Positions 18,573-27,737 of a stretch of 57,106 bases of DNA are shown here, piece after piece. Each line of letters starts with the position of its first letter. Position 1 is the first letter of the stretch. Source of the stretch: Pradoshia eiseniae (GTDB lineage Bacteria; Bacillota; Bacilli; Bacillales; Pradoshiaceae). The stretch is taken from assembly GCF_002946355.1 (NCBI RefSeq), contig NZ_PKOZ01000014.1, forward strand, positions 1 through 57,106, given 5' to 3'. The notes below the pieces were generated by a model. It ran no database searches, had not been told where the DNA came from, and saw only the letters and a program-made list of their open reading frames with translations. Made by a program: the position numbers and the translations under genes.

Positions 18573-20369
18573 ATGATAGAGTTAAAGGAAAGAACAACAA
18601 CGGTAGATTTAAAAGCAAAACCGTTTAATTTATCAGATGAAGCGATTAAATGGGTGGAAGAAACCATTGCGAATATGACAATTGAAGAGAAAATTGGTCA
18701 GTTATTCGTAAACATGGGAGCTAGCCGTGATGAAGAGTATCTAAAAGGTATGTTAAACACATATCATATTGGTGCGGTTCGTTACAACCCAGCTACAGCT
18801 GAACAAGTATATGACCAAAACAAAATCTTACAAGAAAACAGCAAGATTCCTCTATTGATCGCTGCAAACACAGAATGCGGCGGGAATGGTGCTTGCATAG
18901 ATGGGACATATGTAGGATCTCAAGTGAAAATTGGTGCTACAAATGATCCGAAGTATGCGTATGAAATGGGCCGAGTTTCAGGAGAAGAGGCGGCTGCTAT
19001 CGGATGTAACTGGAGTTTCGCACCAGTTGTTGATATCGATATGAACTGGAGAAACCCAGTCATTTCCTCTCGTTGCTACTCAAATAAAGCAGAGCAAGTA
19101 TTAGAATTCTCTTTAGAATATATGAGAGGGATTATGGAAAGCGGTATTGCACCAGCTGCAAAGCACTTCCCTGGAGATGGTGTAGATGAGCGTGACCATC
19201 ATTTATCATTTGCCCCAAATACATTAACAGTAGAAGACTGGGATAACACATTCGGAAAAGTTTATGGCGGCTTAATCGAAGCGGGACTACCTTCTATCAT
19301 GTCAGGACATATCGCTTTACCGGAATATGTACGCCACTTTAAACCAGATGCGACAGTAGAAGAGTTAGCTATGCCATCAAGCTTAAGCGGCATCGTACTG
19401 CAAAACCTGTTAAGAGATAAATTAAACTTCAATGGTGTAATCGTAACAGATGCTTCTCACATGGTAGCGATGACATCTGCAATGAAGCGCAGTGACATGC
19501 TTCCTACAGCGATTGCTGCTGGCTGTGACTTATTCTTATTCTTCAATGATCCAGAAGAAGACTTCAACTGGATGATGGAAGGATATAAAAACGGTATCAT
19601 CACAGAGCAAAGATTGGAAGAGGCATTAACTCGTATCTTAGGATTGAAAGCTTCTTTAGGCTTGCATGCAAAAGCTAAGACTGAAATTTTACAACCAAAA
19701 GAAGAAGCAATGGCTAAATTAGGAACAGACGCAAATAAAGCCGTTGCACCAGAGATTTCAGATAAAGCGATCACATTGGTGAAAAATAAGCAAGAATTAT
19801 TACCGATTAGCCCTGAAAAGCATAAGCGAGTATTGCTTGTTGAAGTAAAAGGACCGGAATCTGCTTATGGTAAAATCATGGCTGCTATGACAAGCGGCAA
19901 GAAAAAGCCAATCGAATTAATGAAAGAAAAGCTTGAAAAAGAAGGCTTTGAAGTTGAAATCTTTGAATCTGCAATCGATAAGATTGTAAAACTTCCACCA
20001 CAAGAAATGATGGCTGCGGTAATGAACGTATATGCTCAAAAACGTCCAATCGCTGACCTAACAGATAATTACGATGTAATCATCAATATAGCAGATGTGG
20101 CGCCAAGCACTGACCAACGTATCCAATGGAATCCTTCAAAAGGAACGCCGGATATCCCGTTCTATGTAAATGAGGTACCAACCATCTTTATTTCTTTACA
20201 ATGTCCATTCCACTTAGCAGATGTCCCGCAAGTGAAGACATATATCAATGCGTATGATAATCATGAACATACATTGTCTGCGATCGTTGAAAAATTGTTA
20301 GGACGTTCAGAATTCAAGGGTGTAAGTCCAGTTGATGCATATTGCGGATTCATTGATACGCAAATGTAA
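18573..20369 (+). CDS. Glycoside hydrolase family 3 protein (beta-N-acetylhexosaminidase-like)
   Basis: This 598-residue protein has a GH3 TIM-barrel domain (about residues 20-370) and a C-terminal alpha/beta domain. The GH3 signature KHFPGDGVDERDHH (Lys197 to His210) contains an Asp-His pair like the general acid/base dyad of NagZ-type enzymes. The probable nucleophile is Asp293 in VIVTDASHM. There is no signal peptide, so it is cytoplasmic. It probably cleaves a terminal sugar from the glycoside imported by the adjacent symporter. The substrate (N-acetylglucosaminide or beta-glucoside) is not certain. I chose ATG 18573 with a TGGAGG site. Confidence 0.85.
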   Translation: MIELKERTTTVDLKAKPFNLSDEAIKWVEETIANMTIEEKIGQLFVNMGASRDEEYLKGMLNTYHIGAVRYNPATAEQVYDQNKILQENSKIPLLIAANTECGGNGACIDGTYVGSQVKIGATNDPKYAYEMGRVSGEEAAAIGCNWSFAPVVDIDMNWRNPVISSRCYSNKAEQVLEFSLEYMRGIMESGIAPAAKHFPGDGVDERDHHLSFAPNTLTVEDWDNTFGKVYGGLIEAGLPSIMSGHIALPEYVRHFKPDATVEELAMPSSLSGIVLQNLLRDKLNFNGVIVTDASHMVAMTSAMKRSDMLPTAIAAGCDLFLFFNDPEEDFNWMMEGYKNGIITEQRLEEALTRILGLKASLGLHAKAKTEILQPKEEAMAKLGTDANKAVAPEISDKAITLVKNKQELLPISPEKHKRVLLVEVKGPESAYGKIMAAMTSGKKKPIELMKEKLEKEGFEVEIFESAIDKIVKLPPQEMMAAVMNVYAQKRPIADLTDNYDVIINIADVAPSTDQRIQWNPSKGTPDIPFYVNEVPTIFISLQCPFHLADVPQVKTYINAYDNHEHTLSAIVEKLLGRSEFKGVSPVDAYCGFIDTQM

Positions 20370-20413
20370 TTTTAATGTAGCTTCCTTATACGATTTGGGT
20401 GCTTAAAAAACAT

Positions 20414-20462
20414 AAGGATTTAAGAAGATAGTTAGGTTTTGGGTTAACTATCTTCTTTCCTT
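20414..20462 (+). terminator. Terminator after the GH3 gene
   Basis: The hairpin AAGGA...AGAAGATAGTTA / TAACTATCTTCT...TCCTT has a long stem and a T-rich 3' side. Confidence 0.78.
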
Positions 20463-20515
20463 ATATGATGTTTAATGGAGAGTACATAGTCGTTCTAATA
20501 GGAGTGAGATCAATT

Positions 20516-21223
20516 ATGTTGGAAATGTCAGCAAGGTTACCTGGGGAGAATAATATTAACTTTACGTATAGAGCAATCAGAGAGGGAATCCTATCGTTAG
20601 AATTAAAACCAGGTCAACTATTAAATGTAGGGGAACTATCTGAGGCTTTGAAAGTCTCGAGTACACCAATCAAAAATGCTCTATGGAAACTGCAGCAAGA
20701 ACATCTTGTCGATTTAATTCCCCAAGTAGGATCATATGTATCAAAAATCGATTTAGAGTTAGTTGAGGAAGCGGCTGGTATGTGGTTCGACCTCGAAAAG
20801 GAATGTTTGAAATCAGCATGTCATGAATTTCCGAAAGATAACCTTAATCAGTTAAAAAGAAATCTGAATTTTCAAGAGATGCTATTGGACCAGCAATCCA
20901 ACTTTCCAAATCCAAAAGAATTCATTAGAGAATTCTGCAAGCTGGATGAAGAGTTCCATTCCATTATCTTTGATGGTCTTCGAAGAAATACGACATGGAA
21001 AGCCATTTCGTATATGGCTTCAGACTATCATCGGCTGATTATGCGCCATCAGGTTAAAGAAAATGTCAAACAGATGATAGCAGAGCATAGGGATATTATT
21101 TCGATTATTGAAAAGAGAGAGCGCGAGCAAGTGGAAACGGTTCTCAGAGACCACATTTTCAGGCCAATGGAAGACTGGGGAACTGGTCATAAAATGGATA
21201 TTTCGGAGTTTGCACTTACTTGA
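20516..21223 (+). CDS. GntR-family regulator (FCD/FadR-type)
   Basis: This 235-residue protein has an N-terminal GntR winged helix (about residues 12-75, with AIREGILSLELKPGQLLNVGELSEALKVS in two blocks). The helical C-terminal half is typical of the FCD ligand-binding group. I chose ATG 20516 because an AGGAG site precedes it. The upstream ATG at 20465 lacks one. It may regulate the adjacent sugar genes, but no operator was identified. Confidence 0.82.
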   Translation: MLEMSARLPGENNINFTYRAIREGILSLELKPGQLLNVGELSEALKVSSTPIKNALWKLQQEHLVDLIPQVGSYVSKIDLELVEEAAGMWFDLEKECLKSACHEFPKDNLNQLKRNLNFQEMLLDQQSNFPNPKEFIREFCKLDEEFHSIIFDGLRRNTTWKAISYMASDYHRLIMRHQVKENVKQMIAEHRDIISIIEKREREQVETVLRDHIFRPMEDWGTGHKMDISEFALT

Positions 21224-21251
21224 GATTGGTCTGCTGATAAAGAATGAGATA

Positions 21252-21297
21252 GAAGCCTCCCGAAAGCTGATTGAGCTATTAGGAGGTTTTTTATTTT
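21252..21297 (+). terminator. Terminator after the GntR gene
   Basis: AAGCCTCC pairs with GGAGGTTT, with an inner AGCT.../AGCT arm, followed by a T run. Confidence 0.8.
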
Positions 21298-21409
21298 GGG
21301 CAGAGGTCGGTCTTTGAACTTTATAATGTATAGGCTATTTTCAATTAATCAAATATCATTATATAGTAAAGAATGATAATAAACCCTACAAGTACGAGGA
21401 GGGCCCATA

Positions 21410-21859
21410 TTGGCTAAAGAAGTTTCTTTAATGAAGGATCCTATTCATATTAGATGCGGGATGATTATTGAAAAAGAAGATAAAATTCTGCTGCAAAGAA
21501 GTCCGGGTGATAATCATTGGAGTTTACCTGGCGGAATGATGCAGATAGGTGAAAAATATAAGGATGCTGCTATTCGCGGTGTATTAGAGGAGACCGCTTT
21601 AACGGTAGAAGAGCCTGAATTCTTTGGGATTCTGTCAGGAAGAGACTGTTTTGTGACGAATAAATTCGGAGATAAGGCCTTCAATCTTCAGGTTGTATTT
21701 TTGTCCAGGGAATTTACCGGCAAGGTCAAAATTTTGGATGAATGTAATCGAGAGCATCGATTCTATAAGCGGACAACCCTTCCAAGGAATCTTAACCCCC
21801 AGCAGAAACAATTCATTCATGCCTGGAAAGAGAATATTCCATATCCCGTTATTAACTAA
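21410..21859 (+). CDS. Nudix hydrolase
   Basis: This 149-residue protein has a Nudix box GGMMQIGEKYKDAAIRGVLEETAL (shown here split: GGMMQIGEK, YKDAAIRG, VLEETAL), with Arg-Gly in place of the usual Arg-Glu. The metal-binding glutamates of LEE are kept. Such enzymes cleave nucleoside diphosphates linked to other groups. The substrate is unknown. The start is TTG 21410 with a GAGGAGGG site. It is monocistronic, followed by a strong terminator. Confidence 0.85.
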   Translation: MAKEVSLMKDPIHIRCGMIIEKEDKILLQRSPGDNHWSLPGGMMQIGEKYKDAAIRGVLEETALTVEEPEFFGILSGRDCFVTNKFGDKAFNLQVVFLSREFTGKVKILDECNREHRFYKRTTLPRNLNPQQKQFIHAWKENIPYPVIN

Positions 21860-21874
21860 ACGGAGGGCATGCGT

Positions 21875-21923
21875 AAAAAGGACTCTCCTCTTGTTCGCTT
21901 TACAAGAAGGGAGTCCTTTTTAG
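21875..21923. terminator. Bidirectional terminator
   Basis: AAAAAGGACTC pairs with GAGTCCTTTTT, with T runs on both strands. It ends the Nudix gene on the plus strand and the convergent gene on the minus strand. Confidence 0.88.
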
Positions 21924-21931
21924 CTTGCTTT

Positions 21932-22510
21932 TTAAGACTTTACACTATGTTCATTAATCTCTTTCATAATTTCATCTAAATCATTAATCATGACCTTCAA
22001 ATCCTCTTGATGCCTCAAGGCGGCCAATCGCAGGGAGGAGAGGAATAGAGGATATAGATATGTACTAATAATGGCTTCCATGCATTCATGCAGGTTAGAG
22101 GCTTCATCAGGAGCGATGACCGCGATAGTTGTAATTAAAAAATCAAGCTCTGTTTCGGTTGAATAGCCAAGTTCAAAAATCTTGTAACCGGCATCAAGCT
22201 CAGCCAGTTCAGCAACCTTCTCCATTTCTTCCAATAAGTAATCAATATCGACGCTTAAGTAAAGGGGTGCTTCAGGAAGAAAGTTAAATTCTGCGACCAT
22301 AACCACGTAGTCTTCCCCATTCTCATCTTGCCACTTCGGATAGATGAGCGGGTAGATGCCTGGAAACGGAAAGTCCGTTAATTCCCCGAATTTAAAGACT
22401 GTATCCTTTACTTTCTTTCCATAGGATAATAAATCCCCATAGCTGATTTCCTTCGCGAGCTCCATGCTGATCAAATTCTCTTTACCAACTTTCACGAGCG
22501 GTTTCTTCAA
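21932..22510 (-). CDS. Hypothetical acidic cytoplasmic protein
   Basis: I do not recognise this 192-residue protein. It is acidic and rich in Glu, Asp and Leu, with no signal peptide or membrane segment. A predicted beta-rich centre (FPGIYPLIYPKW, YVVMVAEFNF, LYLSVDID) is followed by helices. The start is TTG 22510, with a GGAGATG site about 11 bases upstream, so the exact start is uncertain. It is monocistronic and lies between a Nudix gene and a drug-efflux gene. Confidence 0.7.
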   Translation of the reverse strand: MKKPLVKVGKENLISMELAKEISYGDLLSYGKKVKDTVFKFGELTDFPFPGIYPLIYPKWQDENGEDYVVMVAEFNFLPEAPLYLSVDIDYLLEEMEKVAELAELDAGYKIFELGYSTETELDFLITTIAVIAPDEASNLHECMEAIISTYLYPLFLSSLRLAALRHQEDLKVMINDLDEIMKEINEHSVKS

Positions 22511-22729
22511 TATTTGACATCTCCTTATATGGAAGTATGGATGGTTCTCTTATCCCTTCAATTATTCGTGAGTTTGGTGGGATTCTCAATGACTAATTTT
22601 CGACAAATTACAACTTTAGGTGCCTTTTTGTGTCTAAATATGCGGCAGGAAAGCAGGTTTTCATAAAGAATCAAATGATGGGAAGAGGAGATCTGAGATT
22701 TTTGTTAATTTGAATATCTTCGCTGCTCC

Positions 22730-22760
22730 TTGACTCTACCCCGAGGGTAGACTTTATAGT
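22730..22760 (+). promoter_or_regulatory. MerR-type promoter with 19-bp spacer and dyad (BmrR target)
   Basis: The -35 TTGACT (22730-22735) and -10 TATAGT (22755-22760) are 19 bases apart. The spacer holds the dyad CTACCC-CGA-GGGTAG. Over-long spacers with a central dyad are the hallmark of promoters that MerR-family activators untwist. The BmrR-like gene lies downstream. Confidence 0.88.
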
Positions 22761-22796
22761 TATTTATAGAGAGTTCATGACAGAGGAGAGACATCT

Positions 22797-23981
22797 ATGC
22801 AGAAAAAGAACAACTTTACGTTAGCCCTGTTACTAATGAATTTGTTCATTGCTTTCTTAGGAATCGGGCTGGTTATTCCCGTTACCCCGACGATCATGAA
22901 TGAGCTGAATTTATCTGGTTCAGTTGTAGGTTATATGGTGGCAGCCTTTGCATTTATGCAGCTTATTGTGTCACCGATTGCCGGTAAATGGACAGACCAG
23001 TTTGGCCGTAAGCGAATGATCTTGATTGGGTTATTCATTTTCAGTTTTTCAGAGTTATTATTCGGGCTTGGCCGACATGTGGGCGTCCTGTTCCTTTCAC
23101 GTATTTTAGGAGGAGTCAGCGCAGCCTTTATTATGCCGGCGATTACAGCCTTTATTGCAGATATAACGACATTAAGGGAGCGTCCGAAAGCACTTGGATA
23201 TATGTCAGCGGCGATTACGACAGGGTTCGTTATCGGTCCTGGAATTGGCGGCTTTTTAGCTGAGCTCGGAACGCGGGTGCCGTTTTTCTTTGCGGCTGGC
23301 TTTGGACTTTTAGCGGCGGTTCTATCTATGATTACGCTTAAGGAGCCAGCTCGTAATCCAGAGAATATAGAGAAGACTGTGGCTGGACATCCAAAAGGAT
23401 GGAAGCGTGTTTTAATCCCAATGTATTTCATTGCCTTTATGATTATTTTGATTTCTTCATTTGGATTAGCCGCGTTTGAATCCTTATTCTCATTATTTGC
23501 CGATCATAAATTTGGTTTCACCCCTCAGGATATAGCCATCATGATAACGGGCGGTGCACTTATTGGCGCGGTTGCGCAAGTAGGTCTCTTTGACCGTCTG
23601 ACGAGATGGCTTGGCGAGATTGGTTTGATTCGGTACAGCCTCGTACTTTCAACGGTTCTCTTATTCCTTGTGACAATTGTTGAGTCCTATGCGATGACGT
23701 TGCTGGTTACATGGACGGTATTCATCGGATTTGACTTGATTCGTCCTGCTTTGACAACGTATTTGTCCAAAATTGCGGGGAGTGAACAAGGATTTGTCGG
23801 AGGTATGAATTCCATGTTCACGAGCATCGGGAATGTGTTTGGTCCAATCATCGGGGGATACCTGTTTGATATAAACCTGAATTACCCATTCTATTTCGCT
23901 ATTGTCATCCTGGCTATTGGAATTGGCATGACCCTGGTTTGGAAAAAGCCGGCTCATTTAAAGGAAGAAGCTATACAATAA
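22797..23981 (+). CDS. bmr: MFS multidrug efflux transporter (Bmr/Blt/NorA type)
   Basis: This 394-residue protein has about 12 membrane segments. It carries the MFS motif GKWTDQFGRKR after segment 2 and the drug:H+ antiporter motif GYMSAAITTGFVIGPGIGG in segment 5. Bmr-type pumps export cationic drugs such as ethidium and some fluoroquinolones. The start has a GAGGAGAG site. A MerR-type promoter precedes it and a BmrR-like regulator gene follows, the same order as bmr-bmrR in B. subtilis. The exact orthologue (Bmr or Blt) is not certain. Confidence 0.88.
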   Translation: MQKKNNFTLALLLMNLFIAFLGIGLVIPVTPTIMNELNLSGSVVGYMVAAFAFMQLIVSPIAGKWTDQFGRKRMILIGLFIFSFSELLFGLGRHVGVLFLSRILGGVSAAFIMPAITAFIADITTLRERPKALGYMSAAITTGFVIGPGIGGFLAELGTRVPFFFAAGFGLLAAVLSMITLKEPARNPENIEKTVAGHPKGWKRVLIPMYFIAFMIILISSFGLAAFESLFSLFADHKFGFTPQDIAIMITGGALIGAVAQVGLFDRLTRWLGEIGLIRYSLVLSTVLLFLVTIVESYAMTLLVTWTVFIGFDLIRPALTTYLSKIAGSEQGFVGGMNSMFTSIGNVFGPIIGGYLFDINLNYPFYFAIVILAIGIGMTLVWKKPAHLKEEAIQ

Positions 23982-23993
23982 TAAGAATGGAAG

Positions 23994-24029
23994 AGCACAT
24001 GCTTAAAAAGTCTAAGCATGTGCTTTTTG
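23994..24029 (+). terminator. Terminator between efflux gene and regulator gene
   Basis: AGCACATGCTTA pairs with TAAGCATGTGCT and is followed by five T. The regulator gene thus depends on read-through or on its own promoter. Confidence 0.85.
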
Positions 24030-24061
24030 TCTATTATAATAAAAGAAAGGAAGTGATAGGC

Positions 24062-24895
24062 TTGAAGGAAACATTGTATACAATCGGGGAGATGGCGAAG
24101 CTCGCCAATGTCTCCATAAAGGCGCTTCGTTATTATGATAAGATTGATTTGTTTAAGCCAGCTTATGTGGATTCTGATACGAATTACCGTTACTATAAGG
24201 ATTCTCAGCTTTCTCAGCTTGACCTTATTAAATCCCTGAAATATATCGGGACTCCGCTTGAAGAGGTGAAAAAGGCCCGTGAGATGAGTCCGAGCGGGTT
24301 GCTGGATTTTATTACTGACCAGGAGAAGCTCATTCAAATGCAGATGGACAATTTAATGAAGGTTCAGCAAAATATCGAAACAGTAAAGAAGCGAATGGAA
24401 CGACGTTTGCAAACACCTTCCTTAAGAGAAGTATTTCTTTGGGAAGAGGAAGAGACAACAATCATTGAGATGGCTGCTCATAATTTGAAGCCCAATAATC
24501 TAACAAATGCATCCTACAGCATGCTGAAGAAGGCTGTAGAGCCGATTAGCGGGTTTTTAAATACTGGGTTTGGAGCAATCTTTCCTTACGAAAAGTACAT
24601 ACATATCGAGGACATTTATTATGATAAAATTTTTGCGCCGGTCTTGAGTAATCAAATGATTTCCTCCCTTCCTGCAGACATGGAGGCAGAGAAAATCCAT
24701 GCCGGGACTTATGTATATATCGCGGATGTTTATCACCCGGAGAGATATATTTGTAACTATCACAAGCTGATGAAATTTATTGAGGACAATCAGATGACAG
24801 TCACTAGTGATGTGTATGAATTATTTGGAGCCCTATCTTACTCCCCGGATCAGCAAGAGGAATTAATCATTGAACTAAAGGTAAGGGTTTCTTGA
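24062..24895 (+). CDS. bmrR: BmrR-like MerR-family activator
   Basis: This 277-residue protein has an N-terminal MerR winged helix (YTIGEMAKLANVSIKALRYYDKIDLFKP, residues 5-32, in the expected order), a dimerising coiled coil (about 75-120) and a C-terminal GyrI-like multidrug-binding domain (SDVYELFGALSYSP near the end). It resembles B. subtilis BmrR, which binds cationic lipophilic drugs and activates bmr. I chose TTG 24062, matching the known N-terminus, rather than an upstream in-frame start at 23939 that runs into the preceding gene and terminator. Confidence 0.9.
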   Translation: MKETLYTIGEMAKLANVSIKALRYYDKIDLFKPAYVDSDTNYRYYKDSQLSQLDLIKSLKYIGTPLEEVKKAREMSPSGLLDFITDQEKLIQMQMDNLMKVQQNIETVKKRMERRLQTPSLREVFLWEEEETTIIEMAAHNLKPNNLTNASYSMLKKAVEPISGFLNTGFGAIFPYEKYIHIEDIYYDKIFAPVLSNQMISSLPADMEAEKIHAGTYVYIADVYHPERYICNYHKLMKFIEDNQMTVTSDVYELFGALSYSPDQQEELIIELKVRVS

Positions 24896-24938
24896 ACATA
24901 GGCAGGCCATAGTAAGCATAGAATTAAGAGGTTATTTA

Positions 24939-25121
24939 ATGAAAGTATATAAACTTAGACGGCCGTTTCATGAGTTTAAAAAAGGGACGGAGTTTTACTT
25001 GATAGCCCAATCTGAATTCATTGGCGTAAAGGAGTTTACGTTAAGAACAAAGGATTTACATCATACGGTTTTCGTTAATGAACGTGAGTTTCTCCGATAT
25101 TTCAGGCAGATAAACGCTTGA
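24939..25121 (+). CDS. Small conserved-looking protein of unknown function
   Basis: This 60-residue basic protein starts at an ATG with an AAGAGG site 44 bases after bmrR and ends just before a strong terminator. It has no signal peptide or membrane segment. I do not recognise the family. Its placement supports a real gene that is possibly co-transcribed with bmrR. Confidence 0.6.
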   Translation: MKVYKLRRPFHEFKKGTEFYLIAQSEFIGVKEFTLRTKDLHHTVFVNEREFLRYFRQINA

Positions 25122-25130
25122 TTGGATGTT

Positions 25131-25167
25131 GAGACCGCCTGGTATTTATACCAGGCGGTCTTGTTTT
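25131..25167. terminator. Bidirectional terminator between the small gene and katA
   Basis: A perfect 14-base stem (AGACCGCCTGGTAT / ATACCAGGCGGTCT) has T-rich flanks. Confidence 0.85.
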
Positions 25168-26620
25168 ATCCCTTATACTCAATTCCTAAGCCAGTAGCAA
25201 TTGCCATGGCCAAATCAGCATCTGCTTGACCGAAATTATGAAGCACACGATCAAGAATATCCATGCGATGTTCCTTCACTGGATTCAAGTCATGAACCAG
25301 ATTTTTGATCAAGGCTTCTTTTGTCTCAGGGCTATAAGAGCGGTAAATACGTCCTGCCTGAGCGAATGGGCAAGTTTTTTCAATTGCATGGCGCAGAGCT
25401 TCATTGCCGGCTAATGGCTGAGGAATCTCTGCATATTCTTTTTGCTCTTTAGGAGTATCCTCATGGCTGTTTGGCTCAAAATTGATAGGGTGTGTCTGCT
25501 GTTTAAATGGCATGTAGCTGTCACGCTGGTTGTTGTGCACTGGAACATGCGGCGCGTTAATTGACAATTGCAAGTAGTTTGGTCCGATACGGTGACGTTG
25601 GGAGTCAGAGTATGCGAATAGACGTCCTTGTAAGAGCTTATCTTCAGAAGGCAGCATGCCAGGAACCAAAACACCAGGATTGAACCCGACTGATTCTGTT
25701 TCAGCAAATACATTCTCAACGTTTTTGTTCAAGGTCATTTCGCCGAATTTTACATATGGGAAATCCTCTTCAGGCCAATCCTTTGTTGCATCTAGCGGGA
25801 AGTAGTCATAATTGTCAATATCCTTAGGGTCAAGGAACTGTGCACATACATCCCAAACCGGATATTCCCCGTTTTCAATGGCGGTATAAGTGTCGCGAGT
25901 CGCATGGTTAAAATCATTCGCCTGGATTTTTTCTGCTTCCTCCATGCTTAAGTTGACGATACCTTGGTGCGGGACGAAGCGGATTTTCACATAGGTTGTT
26001 TTGCCATCTGCATTAATCCATTTATAGGCATGGACGCTTGACCCTCTCATGGTCCGGTAAGAGGCAGGGATTCCTTCATCCGTGAAGAGGTGAATCAGCA
26101 TATTTGTTGCCTCTGGTGTCAATGACATGAAGTCCCAATAACGGACAGGGTCCTGCATATTGGTGCGTGGGTCTGGTTTCAAGGAATGGATAACATCCGG
26201 GAACTTGATGGCATCTCGAATAAAGAATACTGGCAGGTTATTGCCTACAAAGTCATAGTTTCCTTCTTCCGTGTAGAACTTAACAGCAAAACCCCTAGGA
26301 TCGCGCAAGGTTTCAGGAGAATGAAGTCCATGGATAACGGTTGATAATCTGGCGAACACGGGAGTCTCTTGACCAACATTTTGCAAGAAATGAGCACAGG
26401 TATAGTCCTTCATGCTTTTGGTTACGGTGAAGACACCGTGTGCACCGAATCCGCGCGCATGGACAACCCGCTCAGGCACCCGTTCACGGTTGAAGTGAGC
26501 TAATTTTTCAACTAACTGATAATCTTCCAAAAGGATGGGACCATGGGCTCCTGCTGTCCGCGAATTCTGGTTGTCGGCAATGGGGGCACCTTGGTTTGTA
26601 GTTAATTTCTTTTCATTCAT
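25166..26620 (-). CDS. katA: Catalase KatA (haem, clade 3 type)
   Basis: This 484-residue protein disproportionates hydrogen peroxide to water and oxygen. The catalytic residues are His54 (VVHARGFGAHG) and Asn127 (FVGNNLPVFFIRD), and the haem-ligand tyrosine is in RLFAYSDSQRHR. Length and motifs match the vegetative catalase of bacilli. The start has an AAAAGGAGG site. It is monocistronic. In B. subtilis katA is controlled by PerR, but I did not find a clear PerR box upstream. Confidence 0.96.
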   Translation of the reverse strand: MNEKKLTTNQGAPIADNQNSRTAGAHGPILLEDYQLVEKLAHFNRERVPERVVHARGFGAHGVFTVTKSMKDYTCAHFLQNVGQETPVFARLSTVIHGLHSPETLRDPRGFAVKFYTEEGNYDFVGNNLPVFFIRDAIKFPDVIHSLKPDPRTNMQDPVRYWDFMSLTPEATNMLIHLFTDEGIPASYRTMRGSSVHAYKWINADGKTTYVKIRFVPHQGIVNLSMEEAEKIQANDFNHATRDTYTAIENGEYPVWDVCAQFLDPKDIDNYDYFPLDATKDWPEEDFPYVKFGEMTLNKNVENVFAETESVGFNPGVLVPGMLPSEDKLLQGRLFAYSDSQRHRIGPNYLQLSINAPHVPVHNNQRDSYMPFKQQTHPINFEPNSHEDTPKEQKEYAEIPQPLAGNEALRHAIEKTCPFAQAGRIYRSYSPETKEALIKNLVHDLNPVKEHRMDILDRVLHNFGQADADLAMAIATGLGIEYKG

Positions 26621-26722
26621 GTTGTTTAGCCTCCTTTTGTATAGTTCATTAGTCCTATTCCCGCTTTATATGTGAAAATAAACACAAAGATATAAGGAAG
26701 GTAAATCCATGGGACATAGCCA

Positions 26723-26770
26723 TAAAAAACGCTATCAAAAGGTAAGGTCACCTTACTTGATAGCGTTTTC
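26723..26770 (-). terminator. Terminator of the TetR gene
   Basis: On the minus strand, AAAACGCTATCAA pairs with TTGATAGCGTTTT, followed by T residues. Confidence 0.85.
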
Positions 26771-26779
26771 TTTCCTTAA

Positions 26780-27652
26780 TTATATGGTTTTTAAAAAATA
26801 CCAAATCATATTCGTGAAGGTGGCTGCTTGCATTTCAAGCGGTGTCTGCGCGAATGTGAGCTGTAAAGGCTTTAGTAGGGGCTGAATGACACATTTTCGT
26901 ATGCGTTCTTGCTTAAGCTCTGACACAATCGCTGAGAGGAGGTCCTGCTGTTCTTCTGTGAGTCCGCCTTGGCTCTCGAGATATTCGGCTGTCTCCAAAA
27001 TAGAGTTGAGCGTGATATCCTTCCGGTCGATATTGCTCTGAAGGAAATGGATGGAGGATTGGTCAATCAATGCTTTATCCCCATTGAGCATGCTCGGATA
27101 GATGAGCTCAATGTGGGAGAGAAGAACATCGACAATCCGCTCAACGGAATAGGGCATATGGGACACTCGTACTGTGAACATGACATATTGCATCATGCCG
27201 AAGAAAAGAATCGCACATTCAAGCGCATGTTCGCGGATATCCTCTCCATATATATCAATAAAGCGGTGGGAAAGCCATTCGATTTCATGAAATCGGTGAT
27301 GCAGGACGAGCTTCTTATGCTCGGGCTCATTTGAGCTCATAATGGCCTCAAACACAGAGTGCAGATTCCGTTCCTCATTTAGCTTCATAAGGATGGAGAT
27401 TTGCTCAATGAAAATTTGCCGATCCTTTGGATCCTTGCCCATCTGCATTTCTAACCGCATCTGGCTGGCATCGTAGCGCAGACCCTCTAGAATCTCTGCT
27501 ATGCAATCATTCTTCGATGAAAAGTAATTATAGAAGGTTCCTTTAGATATTTTGGCTAATTCAATAATTTCCTGTATGGATGTTTGCTGAATTCCTTTTT
27601 CAACAAATAGCTTTAAAGCGACGTCTGCAACATGTCTTTTTCGTTTATTCAT
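26780..27652 (-). CDS. TetR-family repressor (YcnC-like)
   Basis: This 290-residue protein has an N-terminal TetR helix-turn-helix (VALKLFVEKGIQQTSIQEII then ISKGTFYNYFSSKND, residues 10-52) and a long helical ligand-binding domain. It is longer than the usual ~200 residues, as in B. subtilis YcnC. It is divergent from an EmrB/QacA-type efflux gene, the standard repressor-pump layout, and a perfect palindrome lies inside the pump promoter. I chose ATG 27652 with a GGAGGG site instead of ATG 27670. Confidence 0.85.
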   Translation of the reverse strand: MNKRKRHVADVALKLFVEKGIQQTSIQEIIELAKISKGTFYNYFSSKNDCIAEILEGLRYDASQMRLEMQMGKDPKDRQIFIEQISILMKLNEERNLHSVFEAIMSSNEPEHKKLVLHHRFHEIEWLSHRFIDIYGEDIREHALECAILFFGMMQYVMFTVRVSHMPYSVERIVDVLLSHIELIYPSMLNGDKALIDQSSIHFLQSNIDRKDITLNSILETAEYLESQGGLTEEQQDLLSAIVSELKQERIRKCVIQPLLKPLQLTFAQTPLEMQAATFTNMIWYFLKTI

Positions 27653-27737
27653 AAGCCCTCCGATAGTCAATCTATGGGTTAATTATAAGATTTTTCTATA
27701 CGATTCACAATATTTTTGAACCATTAGTATAAAACAC

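Noticed and set aside
26621-26722. PerR box upstream of katA
   Set aside because: No sequence close to the 15-bp PerR palindrome was found. The AT-rich stretch there does not show paired arms of that type.
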